This document shows, piece after piece, positions 1-8,301 of a stretch of DNA of 64,000 bases. Each line of letters begins with the position of its first letter. Position 1 is the first letter of the stretch. The stretch is taken from assembly GCA_963824215.1 (NCBI GenBank), contig CAWGOE010000004.1:1237786-1301785 (forward strand), read 5' to 3'. This stretch comes from VRUE01 sp963824215. Lineage in GTDB: Bacteria > Actinomycetota > Thermoleophilia > Solirubrobacterales > 70-9. The position numbers and the translations under genes are program-made. The notes beneath the pieces were generated by a model. It was not told where the DNA came from. It ran no database searches and saw nothing but the letters and a program-made list of their open reading frames with translations.

Positions 1-148
1 TGGCTTCCGCGGTCAGGCCCGCCGAGTCGTCGACGAAGATGTCGCGCAGCGGCGGCGGCATCTTCGCCGGATGGCCACCGAGCCAGAGCCCAGCGGCAAG
101 CACCACGAGTAGCCCGGCGAGCAGGCCGAGCGTCCGCGCAACCCTCAC
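1..148 (-). CDS. S41-type C-terminal processing peptidase, N-terminal fragment (partial)
   Basis: The reading frame opens with GTG at 148, thirteen bases after the ftsX stop, and runs off the window edge. The visible 49 residues begin with a short basic stretch, then a hydrophobic segment (about residues 5-22, LGLLAGLLVVLAAGLWLGG) that looks like a signal anchor, then a charged stretch with the motif RDIFVDDSAG. In related actinobacteria the gene after ftsE-ftsX is often a secreted carboxy-terminal processing protease, and the sequence here fits that N-terminus. The catalytic and PDZ domains lie outside the window, so the family call rests on context plus the N-terminus. Confidence 0.5.
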   Translation of the reverse strand, partial: MRVARTLGLLAGLLVVLAAGLWLGGHPAKMPPPLRDIFVDDSAGLTAEA

Positions 149-161
149 GCGGCCCTCCGCA

Positions 162-1079
162 CTAAACCTTGAGGAAGCGGCGCAGGGTGACCCCGGAGCC
201 GATCGCCGAGACCAGCACCGCGGCAGCGAAGAGGATCGCGACCAGCGCCGGGAAGGAGAGCGTGGTGCTGTTCTGCGCAGCGAGGAAGCCGATGCTGTCG
301 CTCAGCGGATCGACGATCGTCAGCTTGCCCAGCCACAGGATCAGTATGGCCACCAGGCCCCCGAAGAAGCCGACGACGACCCCCTCGATCATGAACGGCC
401 AGCGGATGAACCAGCGGGTGGCGCCGACCAGGCGCATCACCTCGACCTCGCGGCGGCGGGTGTAGATCGAGAGCCGGATCGTGTTGCCGACCAGCATCAG
501 CGAAGCGGCGATCAGCAGTGCCGTGATCACCGTCAGGACGATCTTTAGCGCGCTCGTGACCTGCTCGATCTTCCGCGCATCTTCCTGGCGGTCGAAGATT
601 TTCTGGACGATCGGCGAGATCGGCCGCGGGGTCCCGTCGGGGCCCGGCGGCATTACCGCCGTCCGCACTGCGTCTAGATTGGCCGCATCGTCCGCCTTGA
701 CGGCGAAGTTCGCCGGCAGCGGGTTGTCGCTGAGCTGGGCAGTCAGTTCCTCGCTCTTCTCCTTGCCCAGGTCCGCCTTCAGCTCGTTCAGCGCCTCGGC
801 CTTGGTGATCAGCTCGACCGACTCGACGTGTGGGATCGCCAGCAGCTGATCTTCCAGCCGGTCAGTTTCGGCTTTGGTCGCGTCGTCATACAGGGCCACC
901 CGGAACTCAAGGCTGTCGCGCACCTCGTCGCTCTTGGCCTGCGTCGTCTGGAAGATCGGGATCAGGACACCGAGCAGGATCACGGTGACGACCGTGGTCA
1001 CGATCGCAGCCATGCTCGGCGCGCCGTTGCGGCGCAGCGCGCGGAAAGCCTCCTGGGTGAAGAAGAGAAGTCGCGACAT
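162..1079 (-). CDS. ftsX: Cell division protein FtsX (permease-like)
   Basis: This 305-residue membrane protein partners with FtsE to couple septation to peptidoglycan hydrolase activation. It shows the FtsX plan: a short cytoplasmic N-terminus, a first membrane helix at about residues 22-45, an extracellular domain of about 130 residues, and three further helices (about 185-207, 228-250 and 275-297) with the cytoplasmic loop RREVEVMRLVGATRWFIRWP before the third. Length and order are normal for actinobacterial FtsX. Its ATG directly abuts the ftsE TAG stop, so the two are almost certainly translationally coupled. Confidence 0.95.
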   Translation of the reverse strand: MSRLLFFTQEAFRALRRNGAPSMAAIVTTVVTVILLGVLIPIFQTTQAKSDEVRDSLEFRVALYDDATKAETDRLEDQLLAIPHVESVELITKAEALNELKADLGKEKSEELTAQLSDNPLPANFAVKADDAANLDAVRTAVMPPGPDGTPRPISPIVQKIFDRQEDARKIEQVTSALKIVLTVITALLIAASLMLVGNTIRLSIYTRRREVEVMRLVGATRWFIRWPFMIEGVVVGFFGGLVAILILWLGKLTIVDPLSDSIGFLAAQNSTTLSFPALVAILFAAAVLVSAIGSGVTLRRFLKV

Positions 1080-1925
1080 CTAGAAGAGCGACTCGCTGGC
1101 GTGTCCGTTGGTCTGTCCCTCGGGGGCGACGCCCATCTCCGCCCGCATGCGCAGGCCGAACTCCGACGTCGACTCCTCGGTGTATCCACCACTGACCTCG
1201 TCGCGGACGACGCGGCCCTCATAGAGCTCGATCACGCGGCGACGCATGTTGTCGACCATCTCGCGGTCGTGGGTGACGACGAGCACGGTCGTGCCGGTCT
1301 TGTTGATCCGGTAGAGCAGCTGCATCACGCCAATCGAAGTCACCGGGTCGAGGTTGCCGCTGGGCTCGTCGGCGAGCAACAGCGGCGGGTGGTTGACGAA
1401 GGCGCGGGCAATCGAGACGCGCTGCTGCTCGCCGCCGGATAGCTCGTCGGGATAGCTGTGGAGCTTGGTCGAGAGACCGACCAGGCGCAGAATCTCCGGC
1501 ACTTGGCGGCGGATTTCGCCGCGATGGGCGCCGATCACCTGCAGTGCGTAGGCGACGTTGTCGTAGACGGTGCGATCGGGGAGCAGCTTGAAGTCCTGGA
1601 AGACCGTGCCGATGTTGCGCCGCAGCTGCGGGATCTTGTTCTCCGGCATCGCGCCGATGTCGCGCCCGGCGATGCGAACGCTGCCGTCGGTCGCCGTGAG
1701 CTCGCGCATCAGCATCTTGATCAGCGTCGACTTGCCACAGCCGGTCGGGCCGACGAGAAAGACGAACTCGCCGCGGTCGACGGCCAGCGAGACTCGGTCG
1801 AGCGCCATGTGGCCGCCGGGGTAGACCTTGGTCACATCGCGCATCTCGATGATCGGCGCACCGCCTTTGCGGTTGCGCTCCGCCGGCGCCTCAGCGCCCC
1901 TCTTCTTCTTTTTGCCTATAGCCAT
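1080..1925 (-). CDS. ftsE: Cell division ATP-binding protein FtsE
   Basis: FtsE is the ATPase of the FtsEX complex. Walker A (GPTGCGKST) is at about residues 59-67, the Q-loop follows in TVFQDFKLL, the signature is LSGGEQQR and Walker B is LLLADEPSGNLDP. The start chosen is the ATG at 1925, preceded by GGAGAAGG; an upstream in-frame start at 1967 lacks a better ribosome binding site. The 281-residue protein is longer than the usual 220-230 because of a lysine-rich N-terminal extension of about 25 residues and a C-terminal tail of about 35 residues after the nucleotide-binding domain. First gene of ftsE-ftsX-peptidase. Confidence 0.95.
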   Translation of the reverse strand: MAIGKKKKRGAEAPAERNRKGGAPIIEMRDVTKVYPGGHMALDRVSLAVDRGEFVFLVGPTGCGKSTLIKMLMRELTATDGSVRIAGRDIGAMPENKIPQLRRNIGTVFQDFKLLPDRTVYDNVAYALQVIGAHRGEIRRQVPEILRLVGLSTKLHSYPDELSGGEQQRVSIARAFVNHPPLLLADEPSGNLDPVTSIGVMQLLYRINKTGTTVLVVTHDREMVDNMRRRVIELYEGRVVRDEVSGGYTEESTSEFGLRMRAEMGVAPEGQTNGHASESLF

Positions 1926-2023
1926 GCGCGGGGGTCCTTCTCCGGCTACAGGGTGACTCCTGCGCACCGGATCGCGCGCAACACCCCGCCCAATAAGGAC
2001 AAGCGACAGCTTAGCGAACTATT

Positions 2024-2038
2024 AGCAAGCGCTTACAT
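2024..2038 (-). promoter_or_regulatory. LacI-family-type operator in the ftsE promoter region
   Basis: On the minus strand the 15-mer ATGTAAGCGCTTGCT fits the Bacillus cre consensus WTGNAANCGNWNNCW at every position and is centred on the palindrome AAGCGCTT. It lies 99 bases upstream of the ftsE start in an AT-richer stretch, flanked by TTGCTA and TAATAG, which could be -35 and -10 boxes. A LacI/GalR regulator is the usual reader of such sites; none is encoded in this window. Confidence 0.35.
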
Positions 2039-2068
2039 ATAGCAATCCGCACCAGTGAATCGGCCGCG

Positions 2069-2113
2069 CGCGGTCGAGCTTTCGACCGCTATGCGACCCA
2101 AACCTCGACCGCG
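2069..2113 (-). terminator. tkt: Hairpin after the transketolase gene
   Basis: A 10-bp perfect inverted repeat (CGCGGTCGAG at 2069-2078 and its complement at 2104-2113) lies 7 bases past the transketolase stop. There is no run of T after it. It is probably a factor-dependent or structure-stabilised 3' end. It resembles the other tail hairpins in this window in position but is shorter. Confidence 0.45.
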
Positions 2114-2119
2114 GTGGGA

Positions 2120-3961
2120 CTAGAGCGAGCTCTCGACCGCGGCGACGATGGCCGCGGCGTCGATGCCGGCCGCAGCGAGAAGGTCAGCTGGTGGGCCACT
2201 GACGGGGCGACCGCTGACGGCGAGACGGACCAGTGGGGTGCTCGAAGCGGCTTCGGCGAGGACGCCGGCGACGGTCTCACCGATCCCACCCTCGGGCCAG
2301 TGATCCTCGACGGTGACGAGTGCCTTGGTCTCTCCCGCCGCAGTCAGGATCGCGTCGGCGTCTACCGGCTTGACCGAGTAGAGGTCGATCACCCGCGCCT
2401 CTATGCCCTTGCCGGCGAGCTGATCGGCCGCAGCGAGACATTCGCGCAGGGTGATGCCGGCGCCGATCAGCGTTACGTCGTCGCCGGAGCGCACGGTGTG
2501 GCTGCCGCCGATCTCGAAGCTCTCCCCTGACCCATAGAGCACCGGCGTCGCCTCGCGCGTCGTCCGCATATAGCTGATGCCGCGGTGCTGGCGCATTGCG
2601 TCGAGCAACTGCACCGCCTGGTTTGCGTCACTCGGGTAGAGGATCACGCTGCCAAAGACGGCGCGGAGCGAGGCGATGTCTTCCAGCGCCATCTGCGAGG
2701 GGCCGTCAGGGCCGATCGAGACGCCGACGTGCGAACCGCAGAGCTTCAGATCGGCTTCTGAGATCGCCGCCATGCGGACGAAGTCGTAGGCGCGGCTGAG
2801 GAAGGCGCCAAAGGAGGAGGCGAACGGCTTCCAGCCACGCGTCTGCAGGCCGACGGCGGCAGCGACCATCTGCTGCTCGGCGATGTACATCTCGAAGAAG
2901 CGATCCGGGTGCTTGGCAGCGAAGCGCTCGGCGTAGGTCGAGTTGCCGACCTCGCCGTCGAGCGCGACGACCTTCTCGTCGACGGAGCCAAGCCAGGCCA
3001 GGGCGTCGCCGTAGGCGGCGCGGGTCGCGACCTTCTCACCGACCTCGTAGGCAGGTCGATCGACGGGCGTCTGAGCAATCTCGTAGGGCCGGGCTTCTGG
3101 CGGCGATTGCAGCTCGACCCGCAGCGAGCGGATGCCGCCCAGCTCCTCGACCGCCGCCTCGGGATCTGCCAAGGGCTTGCCGTGCTGGTTGGGTTGATCC
3201 TCAACCGCAGCGACGCCGGAGCCCTTTTTGGTGCGGGCGAAGATCACGGCCGGGACATCGGCGTCCAAAGCGTGCGCGTAGGCCGTGTCGATCGCCTCGA
3301 GATCGTGGCCGTCGATCTCCTGTACGTCCCAGCCGCAAGCGGCTGCGCGAGCCGCCCAGGAAGCGGTGTCCCACTCGTGCATGGTCGGGCCGCGCTGGCC
3401 GAGCCGGTTGACGTCGACGATCGCGATCATGTTGTCGAGCCCGGCGTGGCCGGCGTGCTCGAACGCCTCCCACATCGAGCCCTCGGCCAGCTCGGAATCG
3501 CCGCAGAGGACCCAGACCCGGAAGTCCGCCGACTCCAGTTGCTTGCCCGCAAGCGCGATGCCGATCGAGATCGGCAGGCCCTGGCCGAGCGAGCCGGTGG
3601 CCACGTCTACCCAGGGAATTTCCGGCGTCGGGTGGCCCTGCAGGCGCGAGCCGAACTCTCGGAAGGTCAGCAGCTCCTCGTCGTCGATCGCGCCAGCCGC
3701 TTTGTAGAGGCTGTAGAGCAGCGGCGAGGCGTGGCCCTTGGAGAAGACGAGGTGATCGTTCGCCGGGTTCTCCGGCGCGTCGAAGTCGTAGCGCAGATAG
3801 CGCGTCATCAGAACCGCCATCAAGTCGGCCGCTGACATCGAGGAGGTCGGATGACCGGAGTTAGCGGCCGCCGCGGCGCGCACCGAGTCAACGCGAAGCT
3901 GCTGCGCGAGCTCGTGCAGCTGCTCGCGGTCCATCGTCCCCGTCGAGGTCGCCTGCTCCAT
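2120..3961 (-). CDS. tkt: Transketolase
   Basis: Transketolase moves two-carbon ketol units between sugar phosphates in the pentose phosphate pathway, using thiamine diphosphate and Mg2+. The N-terminal half has the substrate-site GHPTSSMSAADLM (about residue 36) and the cofactor motif beginning GDSELAEG and ending IVDVN; most transketolases read GDGE there. The pyrimidine-binding half (from about residue 310, VATRAAYGDALAWL) carries the catalytic glutamate region EQQMVAAAVGL, and a C-terminal domain follows. At 613 residues it is of the shorter type, nearer animal and archaeal enzymes than the 660-residue E. coli form. It follows nadA by 20 bases and is probably co-transcribed. Confidence 0.93.
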   Translation of the reverse strand: MEQATSTGTMDREQLHELAQQLRVDSVRAAAAANSGHPTSSMSAADLMAVLMTRYLRYDFDAPENPANDHLVFSKGHASPLLYSLYKAAGAIDDEELLTFREFGSRLQGHPTPEIPWVDVATGSLGQGLPISIGIALAGKQLESADFRVWVLCGDSELAEGSMWEAFEHAGHAGLDNMIAIVDVNRLGQRGPTMHEWDTASWAARAAACGWDVQEIDGHDLEAIDTAYAHALDADVPAVIFARTKKGSGVAAVEDQPNQHGKPLADPEAAVEELGGIRSLRVELQSPPEARPYEIAQTPVDRPAYEVGEKVATRAAYGDALAWLGSVDEKVVALDGEVGNSTYAERFAAKHPDRFFEMYIAEQQMVAAAVGLQTRGWKPFASSFGAFLSRAYDFVRMAAISEADLKLCGSHVGVSIGPDGPSQMALEDIASLRAVFGSVILYPSDANQAVQLLDAMRQHRGISYMRTTREATPVLYGSGESFEIGGSHTVRSGDDVTLIGAGITLRECLAAADQLAGKGIEARVIDLYSVKPVDADAILTAAGETKALVTVEDHWPEGGIGETVAGVLAEAASSTPLVRLAVSGRPVSGPPADLLAAAGIDAAAIVAAVESSL

Positions 3962-3981
3962 GCTCTTGACTTTATCCGTCG

Positions 3982-4995
3982 CTAGCCGATCGCGACCATG
4001 CGCTCGATCGGCAGCCGCGCCCGCTCGGCGATCTCGGCCGGGACGCTGACCTCGAACTGCATCTCGCGCAGCGAATCGCGCAGCTTCGGCAGCGTGATCA
4101 TCTTCATGTATTTGCAGTAAGCCATCCGGTTCGCCTCGATCAAGCTGGCCTTGGGAGCGGCCTGCTGGAGAGGGTGCAGCATGCCGTTCTCGGTGGCGAC
4201 GATGTACTCGCCGTCGGGACGGCGCTGCACGTAGTCGAGCATCTGCCCGGTGGAGAGCATGTGCACTCCCTCCTTCTCAACTTCACCGGCGGCGACGAAC
4301 TCCATCACCTGAGTCACGCAACCGCACTCCGGATGCACGAGGAACTCGGCGTCGGGATGAGCGGCGCGCTGAGCCTTGATGTCATCGGGCCGAATCCCAG
4401 CGTGGACATGGCACTCGCCGGGCCAGACGTGCATCGAGTGGCCGGTCTCGCGCTCGACGTATGAGCCAAGCCACATGTCCGGGCCAAAGAGGATCTCGGT
4501 CTCGGGCCCATGCTCGCGGAGGATGTGCTCGACGACCTTGACCGCGTTGGAGGAGGTGCAGCAGTAATCGGTCTCCGCCTTCACCTCAGCCGAGGTGTTG
4601 ACGTACATGACGACGACAGCATCGGGACTGTGGCGGGCCTTCCAGTTGCGCAGCTCGCCGACGCTGATCGAGTCGGCCAGCGAGCAGCCCGCCGCGAGGT
4701 CGGGGATCAGCACGGTCTTCTCGGGCGAGAGGATCGAGGCGGTCTCGGCCATGAAGTGGACGCCGCAGAAGGCGATGACCGAGGCACTCGATTCGGCGGC
4801 TTTGCGTGAGAGCCCAAGCGAGTCGCCCGTGTAGTCGGCGACTTCCTGCACCTCGGGCACCTGGTAATTGTGAGCGAGGATCACGGCGTCGCGCTCGGCT
4901 GCCAGCTCGCGCACCTCGCGCGACATCTCCCCTACTTCTTGCGGGGTGAGGTCGAGCATCGGGACCGGCTCGTTGATCGTCGGCAGCTCTCTCAT
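3982..4995 (-). CDS. nadA: Quinolinate synthase NadA
   Basis: NadA condenses iminoaspartate with dihydroxyacetone phosphate to give quinolinate, the precursor of NAD. It carries a [4Fe-4S] cluster. Cysteines in FCGVHFMAE, in ECGCVTQVME and near the C-terminus match the usual cluster region, and the substrate motifs AHNYQVPEVQ and PDLAAGCSLADS are intact. The 337-residue length is typical. nadB, which makes iminoaspartate, is not in the window; nadC lies 1.3 kb away on the same strand beyond mutM and the cupredoxin gene. A GAGG about 12 bases upstream supports the ATG. Confidence 0.94.
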   Translation of the reverse strand: MRELPTINEPVPMLDLTPQEVGEMSREVRELAAERDAVILAHNYQVPEVQEVADYTGDSLGLSRKAAESSASVIAFCGVHFMAETASILSPEKTVLIPDLAAGCSLADSISVGELRNWKARHSPDAVVVMYVNTSAEVKAETDYCCTSSNAVKVVEHILREHGPETEILFGPDMWLGSYVERETGHSMHVWPGECHVHAGIRPDDIKAQRAAHPDAEFLVHPECGCVTQVMEFVAAGEVEKEGVHMLSTGQMLDYVQRRPDGEYIVATENGMLHPLQQAAPKASLIEANRMAYCKYMKMITLPKLRDSLREMQFEVSVPAEIAERARLPIERMVAIG

Positions 4996-5115
4996 TGCGG
5001 ATGCCTCAAAAGGTCCCCGAGATCATCAACAGGGGCCTCGTTGGTCGTATGTTCGCTGGCATGGCCTTGGCCTAAGTCCAGTCGAATGAACTAGGCGCAA
5101 GTCTACTCTCTCCCC

Positions 5116-5961
5116 ATGCCCGAGCTTCCGGAGGTCGAGATCACGGCGCGCCGGTTGGCTTCCGACCTCGCCGGCGCCAAGGTCGAATCGGCGCTGGCGC
5201 CCGGGATGAACGTGATGAAGACCTTCGAGCCGCCGCTCGGAGAGCTGGGCGGGCGGGAGATCACCGCGGTCCGCCGGGTCGGCAAGATGCCGATCGTCGA
5301 GCTCGGCGACCTTGCCCTGCTGATCCATTTGATGTCGGCCGGCCGCCTGCGCGTCTTCGACAAACGCGCCTCGCCCAAAGACCGCGCCTCCCGGGTCCTG
5401 GTGCGGCTCGAGGACGGGCGTGAGCTGCGCCTGCGCGAGTTCGGCACCAAGCAACGCGCCTGGGCGAAGCTGCTCGCAACGGACTTAGTGGAGGAAGACG
5501 AGGCGATCGCGAGGCTGGGGCCCGAGGCCTGGCCCGCCCCGCCGCTCGACGCTTTCGCCACGGCGATCGATCTCCCCCGCCACCTACACCCGCTGCTGCG
5601 GCACCAGGGCGACATCGCCGGCATCGGTCGCTCTTGGGTCGACGAGATCCTCTGGGAGGCCCAGCTCTCACCCTTCAAGCAGGGCTCTGAGCTGAACACC
5701 GAGGAGGTAGAGCGCCTGCACGCCGCCCTGCACGTGCTCGGCGACGCGATCGATCACTACGAGCAGACGGTCGGCGATGAGCTGCCCGACAAGCTGCCGA
5801 TGCCGCTGCGGATCCACAAGCGTGAGGGTGAGCCCTGCCCCCGCTGCGGCACGACGATCGAGGCCGTCTTCTTCGCCGAGCACCAAACCAACTACTGCCC
5901 AAGAGAGCAGACCGGCGGCCGCGTGCTCAAGGACCGCCGCCTCTCCCGTCTGCTTAAGTAA
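5116..5961 (+). CDS. mutM: Formamidopyrimidine-DNA glycosylase MutM/Fpg family
   Basis: This base-excision enzyme removes oxidised purines such as 8-oxoguanine and nicks the backbone. The essential N-terminal PELPEVE is present, so Pro2 is the nucleophile and Glu3 the acid. The helix-two-turn-helix region (residues about 150-215, with GRSWVDEILWEA) and a C-terminal zinc finger follow. The finger is unusual: the first pair is CPRC, but the second pair reads CPRE, so the fourth zinc ligand is Glu instead of Cys. The tail QTGGRVLKDRRLSRLLK keeps the catalytic Arg region. It could be a Nei-like or actinobacterial MutM paralog rather than the main 8-oxoG enzyme. Confidence 0.88.
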   Translation: MPELPEVEITARRLASDLAGAKVESALAPGMNVMKTFEPPLGELGGREITAVRRVGKMPIVELGDLALLIHLMSAGRLRVFDKRASPKDRASRVLVRLEDGRELRLREFGTKQRAWAKLLATDLVEEDEAIARLGPEAWPAPPLDAFATAIDLPRHLHPLLRHQGDIAGIGRSWVDEILWEAQLSPFKQGSELNTEEVERLHAALHVLGDAIDHYEQTVGDELPDKLPMPLRIHKREGEPCPRCGTTIEAVFFAEHQTNYCPREQTGGRVLKDRRLSRLLK

Positions 5962-5966
5962 GTGAC

Positions 5967-6311
5967 ATGCGCAAGCGAGCGATTCTCCTCGCCTTGATCA
6001 CGATCGCGGCCGCCAGCGTGGTGGCCCTCGGCGTAGCGCAGGCGGCGCAAGCAGCGACGATCACGGTCGGCAACAACTTCCTCTCCCCACCAAGCAAGAC
6101 GATCTCTGCGGGCACCAAGCTGCGCTTCAAGTGGGTCGGCGGTTTCACCCACAAGATCGTCAAGGGCAAAGGCCCAGGCGGCGACATCCGCTCGCCCGAA
6201 ACGAGCGCCAGGGGAGTCAACCTCTCGAAGATCCTGCGCAAGCGCGGCACCTACCGCTTCCTCTGCGTCATCCACCCGACCGAAATGAAGGCGAAGGTGG
6301 TCGTCCGCTGA
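5967..6311 (+). CDS. Small secreted cupredoxin (plastocyanin-like)
   Basis: A 114-residue protein with a signal peptide (positively charged MRKRA, hydrophobic core, AQAAQA cleavage region near residue 29) and one blue-copper domain. The predicted type 1 copper ligands are all visible: His in FTHKIV, then Cys, His and Met in FLCVIHPTEMKA. It is probably an extracytoplasmic electron carrier or copper-binding protein. It starts 5 bases after the mutM stop and so is probably transcribed with it. Its stop codon lies inside a small hairpin shared with convergent nadC. Confidence 0.85.
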   Translation: MRKRAILLALITIAAASVVALGVAQAAQAATITVGNNFLSPPSKTISAGTKLRFKWVGGFTHKIVKGKGPGGDIRSPETSARGVNLSKILRKRGTYRFLCVIHPTEMKAKVVVR

Positions 6312-6322
6312 GCTCGGCTCAG
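6308..6322. terminator. Short hairpin between convergent genes
   Basis: CTGAGC-TCG-GCTCAG forms a 6-bp stem. The stop codon of the cupredoxin gene lies in the left arm and the stop codon of nadC in the right arm. It could serve both strands, but there is no T tract. Confidence 0.4.
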
Positions 6323-7161
6323 GCCGGCTCGATCAACATGCTGAAGTCGAGAGTCGGCGCCGAGTGCGTCAACGCCCCGACCGAGATGAAGTCGACGCCA
6401 GTTTCGGCGATCCCCCGCACCGTCTCCAGATCGACGCCACCCGAGGCCTCAAGTTGCGGCCCGTCGGCCCCCCGCTCGGCGTCGCGCAGGCTAACGGCCT
6501 CGCGCAGCTGATCGGGCGACATGTTGTCGAGCAGCAGCCGGTCGGCGCCCGCGCCGAGCGCGTAGGCAACCTCTTCGAGGTCGCGGCACTCGATCTCGAC
6601 CGACCGCCCTGGCTGTGTGGTGCGAGCCGCGTGCATGGCCTTGGCGACCCCACCGGCAAGCGCGACGTGGTTCTCCTTGATCAGGATCGCGTCATAGAGG
6701 CCCATGCGGTGGTTGGCGCCGCCCCCAGCCACCACCGCCGCCTTCTCCAGTGCTCGCAGGCCCGGGGTCGTCTTGCGCGTGTCGAGGATGCGGGCGCCGG
6801 TGCCAGCCACCGCCTCGACGAAGCGCGCGGTGAGCGTGGCGATTCCGGAAAGGTGGCCGAGGAAGTTGAGCGCGGTGCGCTCGGCGGCCAGCAGAGCGGC
6901 CGCCGGCCCGCTGGCCAGCGCGACCTCGGCCGGCACGCCATCGCGCCACTGGCCCTCGACGACGAGGTTGTCGACGTCCTCGACCCCGCACTGGCGCATC
7001 GTCTCGGCGACGGCGCTCAATCCAAAGGCCACCCCAGGCTCTTTCTGCACGATCCGCGCTCGGGCGCGCGCGCCTCCCGGTACGGTCGCCTCTGAAGTGA
7101 TGTCGCCCTTGCCTACGTCCTCAGCCAGCGCTCGGGCGACCAGATCGTGCAGCTCGTCCAT
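6319..7161 (-). CDS. nadC: Nicotinate-nucleotide pyrophosphorylase (carboxylating) NadC
   Basis: NadC converts quinolinate and PRPP to nicotinate mononucleotide, the step after NadA. The N-terminal part has EDVGKGDITSEA, followed by the barrel with TRKTTPGLRALEKAAVVAGG (phosphate-binding, about residues 127-146), HRMGLYDAILIKENH, and the C-terminal EASGGV and ISVGALTHSA. The 280-residue length is typical. It is divergent from the sigma factor gene and convergent with the cupredoxin gene. Confidence 0.95.
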   Translation of the reverse strand: MDELHDLVARALAEDVGKGDITSEATVPGGARARARIVQKEPGVAFGLSAVAETMRQCGVEDVDNLVVEGQWRDGVPAEVALASGPAAALLAAERTALNFLGHLSGIATLTARFVEAVAGTGARILDTRKTTPGLRALEKAAVVAGGGANHRMGLYDAILIKENHVALAGGVAKAMHAARTTQPGRSVEIECRDLEEVAYALGAGADRLLLDNMSPDQLREAVSLRDAERGADGPQLEASGGVDLETVRGIAETGVDFISVGALTHSAPTLDFSMLIEPA

Positions 7162-7234
7162 CGCCGCACCCTAGCGTCGGCGGGAGAGGCGGTGGCTCTC
7201 ACATCCGGCTTCTCCGGGGCGTTTAATCCCATAG

Positions 7235-7702
7235 GTGACTGCCTTGCCTCCCTTCCAGGTTCTACTCGACGAGCATGCCGCCGACGTGATGGCGGTCCTG
7301 CGCGGCGCCGTCGGCCGTTCCGACGCTGAGGACTGTTTCCAGGAGACGTTCCTGGCGGCGCTGCGCGCCTATCCGAGGTTGAAAGACGATCGCAACCTGC
7401 GCGGCTGGCTACTGACGATTGCTCACCGCAAGGCAATTGATCACCACCGGGCCAATGGGAAGCGGCCGCTGCCAGTCGCTGAGCCCGATGAGCTAGCCGG
7501 CGCCACGGCTGAGCCCGAGCTTGACGACGGAATCTGGGAACTGGTGGGGGCGCTGCCTCCTAAGCAGCGCGCTGCCGTGGCCCTTCGCTACGGCTGCGAC
7601 CTCCCCCACGCCGAGATTGCAGAGGCCCTTGGCTGTTCACCCGAGGCCGCCCGGCGCAGCCTGCACGAGGGAATCAAACGACTGCGAAAGGAGCTGGCGT
7701 GA
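7235..7702 (+). CDS. ECF-type RNA polymerase sigma factor
   Basis: A 155-residue two-domain sigma-70 family factor. Region 2 spans about residues 10-75 (AEDCFQETFLAALRAYPRLKDDRNLRGWLLTIAHRKAID is the region 2.2-2.4 pattern), and region 4 covers about 100-152 with a helix-turn-helix (PHAEIAEALGCSPEAARRSLHEGIKRLR). The GTG start at 7235 is used. Its TGA overlaps the next gene's GTG by four bases, so it is coupled to a DNA alkylation repair gene; that suggests control of an alkylation or related stress response. No anti-sigma factor is adjacent. Confidence 0.88.
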   Translation: MTALPPFQVLLDEHAADVMAVLRGAVGRSDAEDCFQETFLAALRAYPRLKDDRNLRGWLLTIAHRKAIDHHRANGKRPLPVAEPDELAGATAEPELDDGIWELVGALPPKQRAAVALRYGCDLPHAEIAEALGCSPEAARRSLHEGIKRLRKELA

Positions 7703-8253
7703 AGAAATCGCTGGAACAACTCACGGACCGCGCCGCTGCCGAGGGCCTGCTCGACGTCGCCTATGCGACCGTCGATTCGCCCTTCGGACTGCTGCTCGTC
7801 GCCACTACTCCTCGAGGTCTGGTCAAGATCAGCTTTCCCTCGGCTGCCGACACCGAGGAGACGCTGGCGGAGCTGGCGACGCGGATCTCGCCCCGAGTGC
7901 TCGAGGCACCAGCGCGGCTGGACGACGCCCGCCGGCAGCTCGACCTCTACTTCGAAGGGCGTCTACACGAGTTCGACTTGGCGCTCGACTGGCAGCTCAG
8001 CAAAGGCTTCCGGCGGCGGGCGCTGCGGGCGATTGACCGCATCCCCTACGGCAAGACCCGCAGCTACACCGAGATCGCCCGCAGCGCAGGCAACGAGCGG
8101 GCCGTGCGGGCAGCGGGTACTGCTTGCGGGTCCAATCCAATCCCAATCATCGTCCCCTGCCACCGCGTCCTGCGCAGCGGCGGCGAGCTCGGCGGCTACG
8201 GCGGCGGGCTGCCGATGAAGGAAGCCCTGCTCGAGCTCGAGGGCACAAACTAG
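7699..8253 (+). CDS. ogt: Methylated-DNA--protein-cysteine methyltransferase
   Basis: This suicide enzyme transfers alkyl groups from O6-alkylguanine to its own cysteine. The active site PCHRVLRSGGELGGYGGG is at about residues 152-169, the helix-turn-helix with the arginine finger region (GKTRSYTEIARSAG) precedes it, and the N-terminal ribonuclease-like domain is complete. At 184 residues it is of the Ogt type, without an Ada domain. The start overlaps the sigma factor stop. The first 20 residues (MKKSLEQLTDRAAAEGLLDV) form an extra charged helix before the usual Ogt fold. Confidence 0.92.
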   Translation: MKKSLEQLTDRAAAEGLLDVAYATVDSPFGLLLVATTPRGLVKISFPSAADTEETLAELATRISPRVLEAPARLDDARRQLDLYFEGRLHEFDLALDWQLSKGFRRRALRAIDRIPYGKTRSYTEIARSAGNERAVRAAGTACGSNPIPIIVPCHRVLRSGGELGGYGGGLPMKEALLELEGTN

Positions 8254-8301
8254 TCCTAATTTTGGCTAAAGGGGCCGCATCGGCGAGCCGATGGTGCGCC
8301 T

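Noticed and set aside
162..548. Plus-strand frames opposite ftsX and many other long frames opposite real genes
   Set aside because: They are the usual antisense frames of a high-GC genome, with low-complexity Arg/Ala/Pro content, no ribosome binding sites and a strongly supported gene on the other strand.
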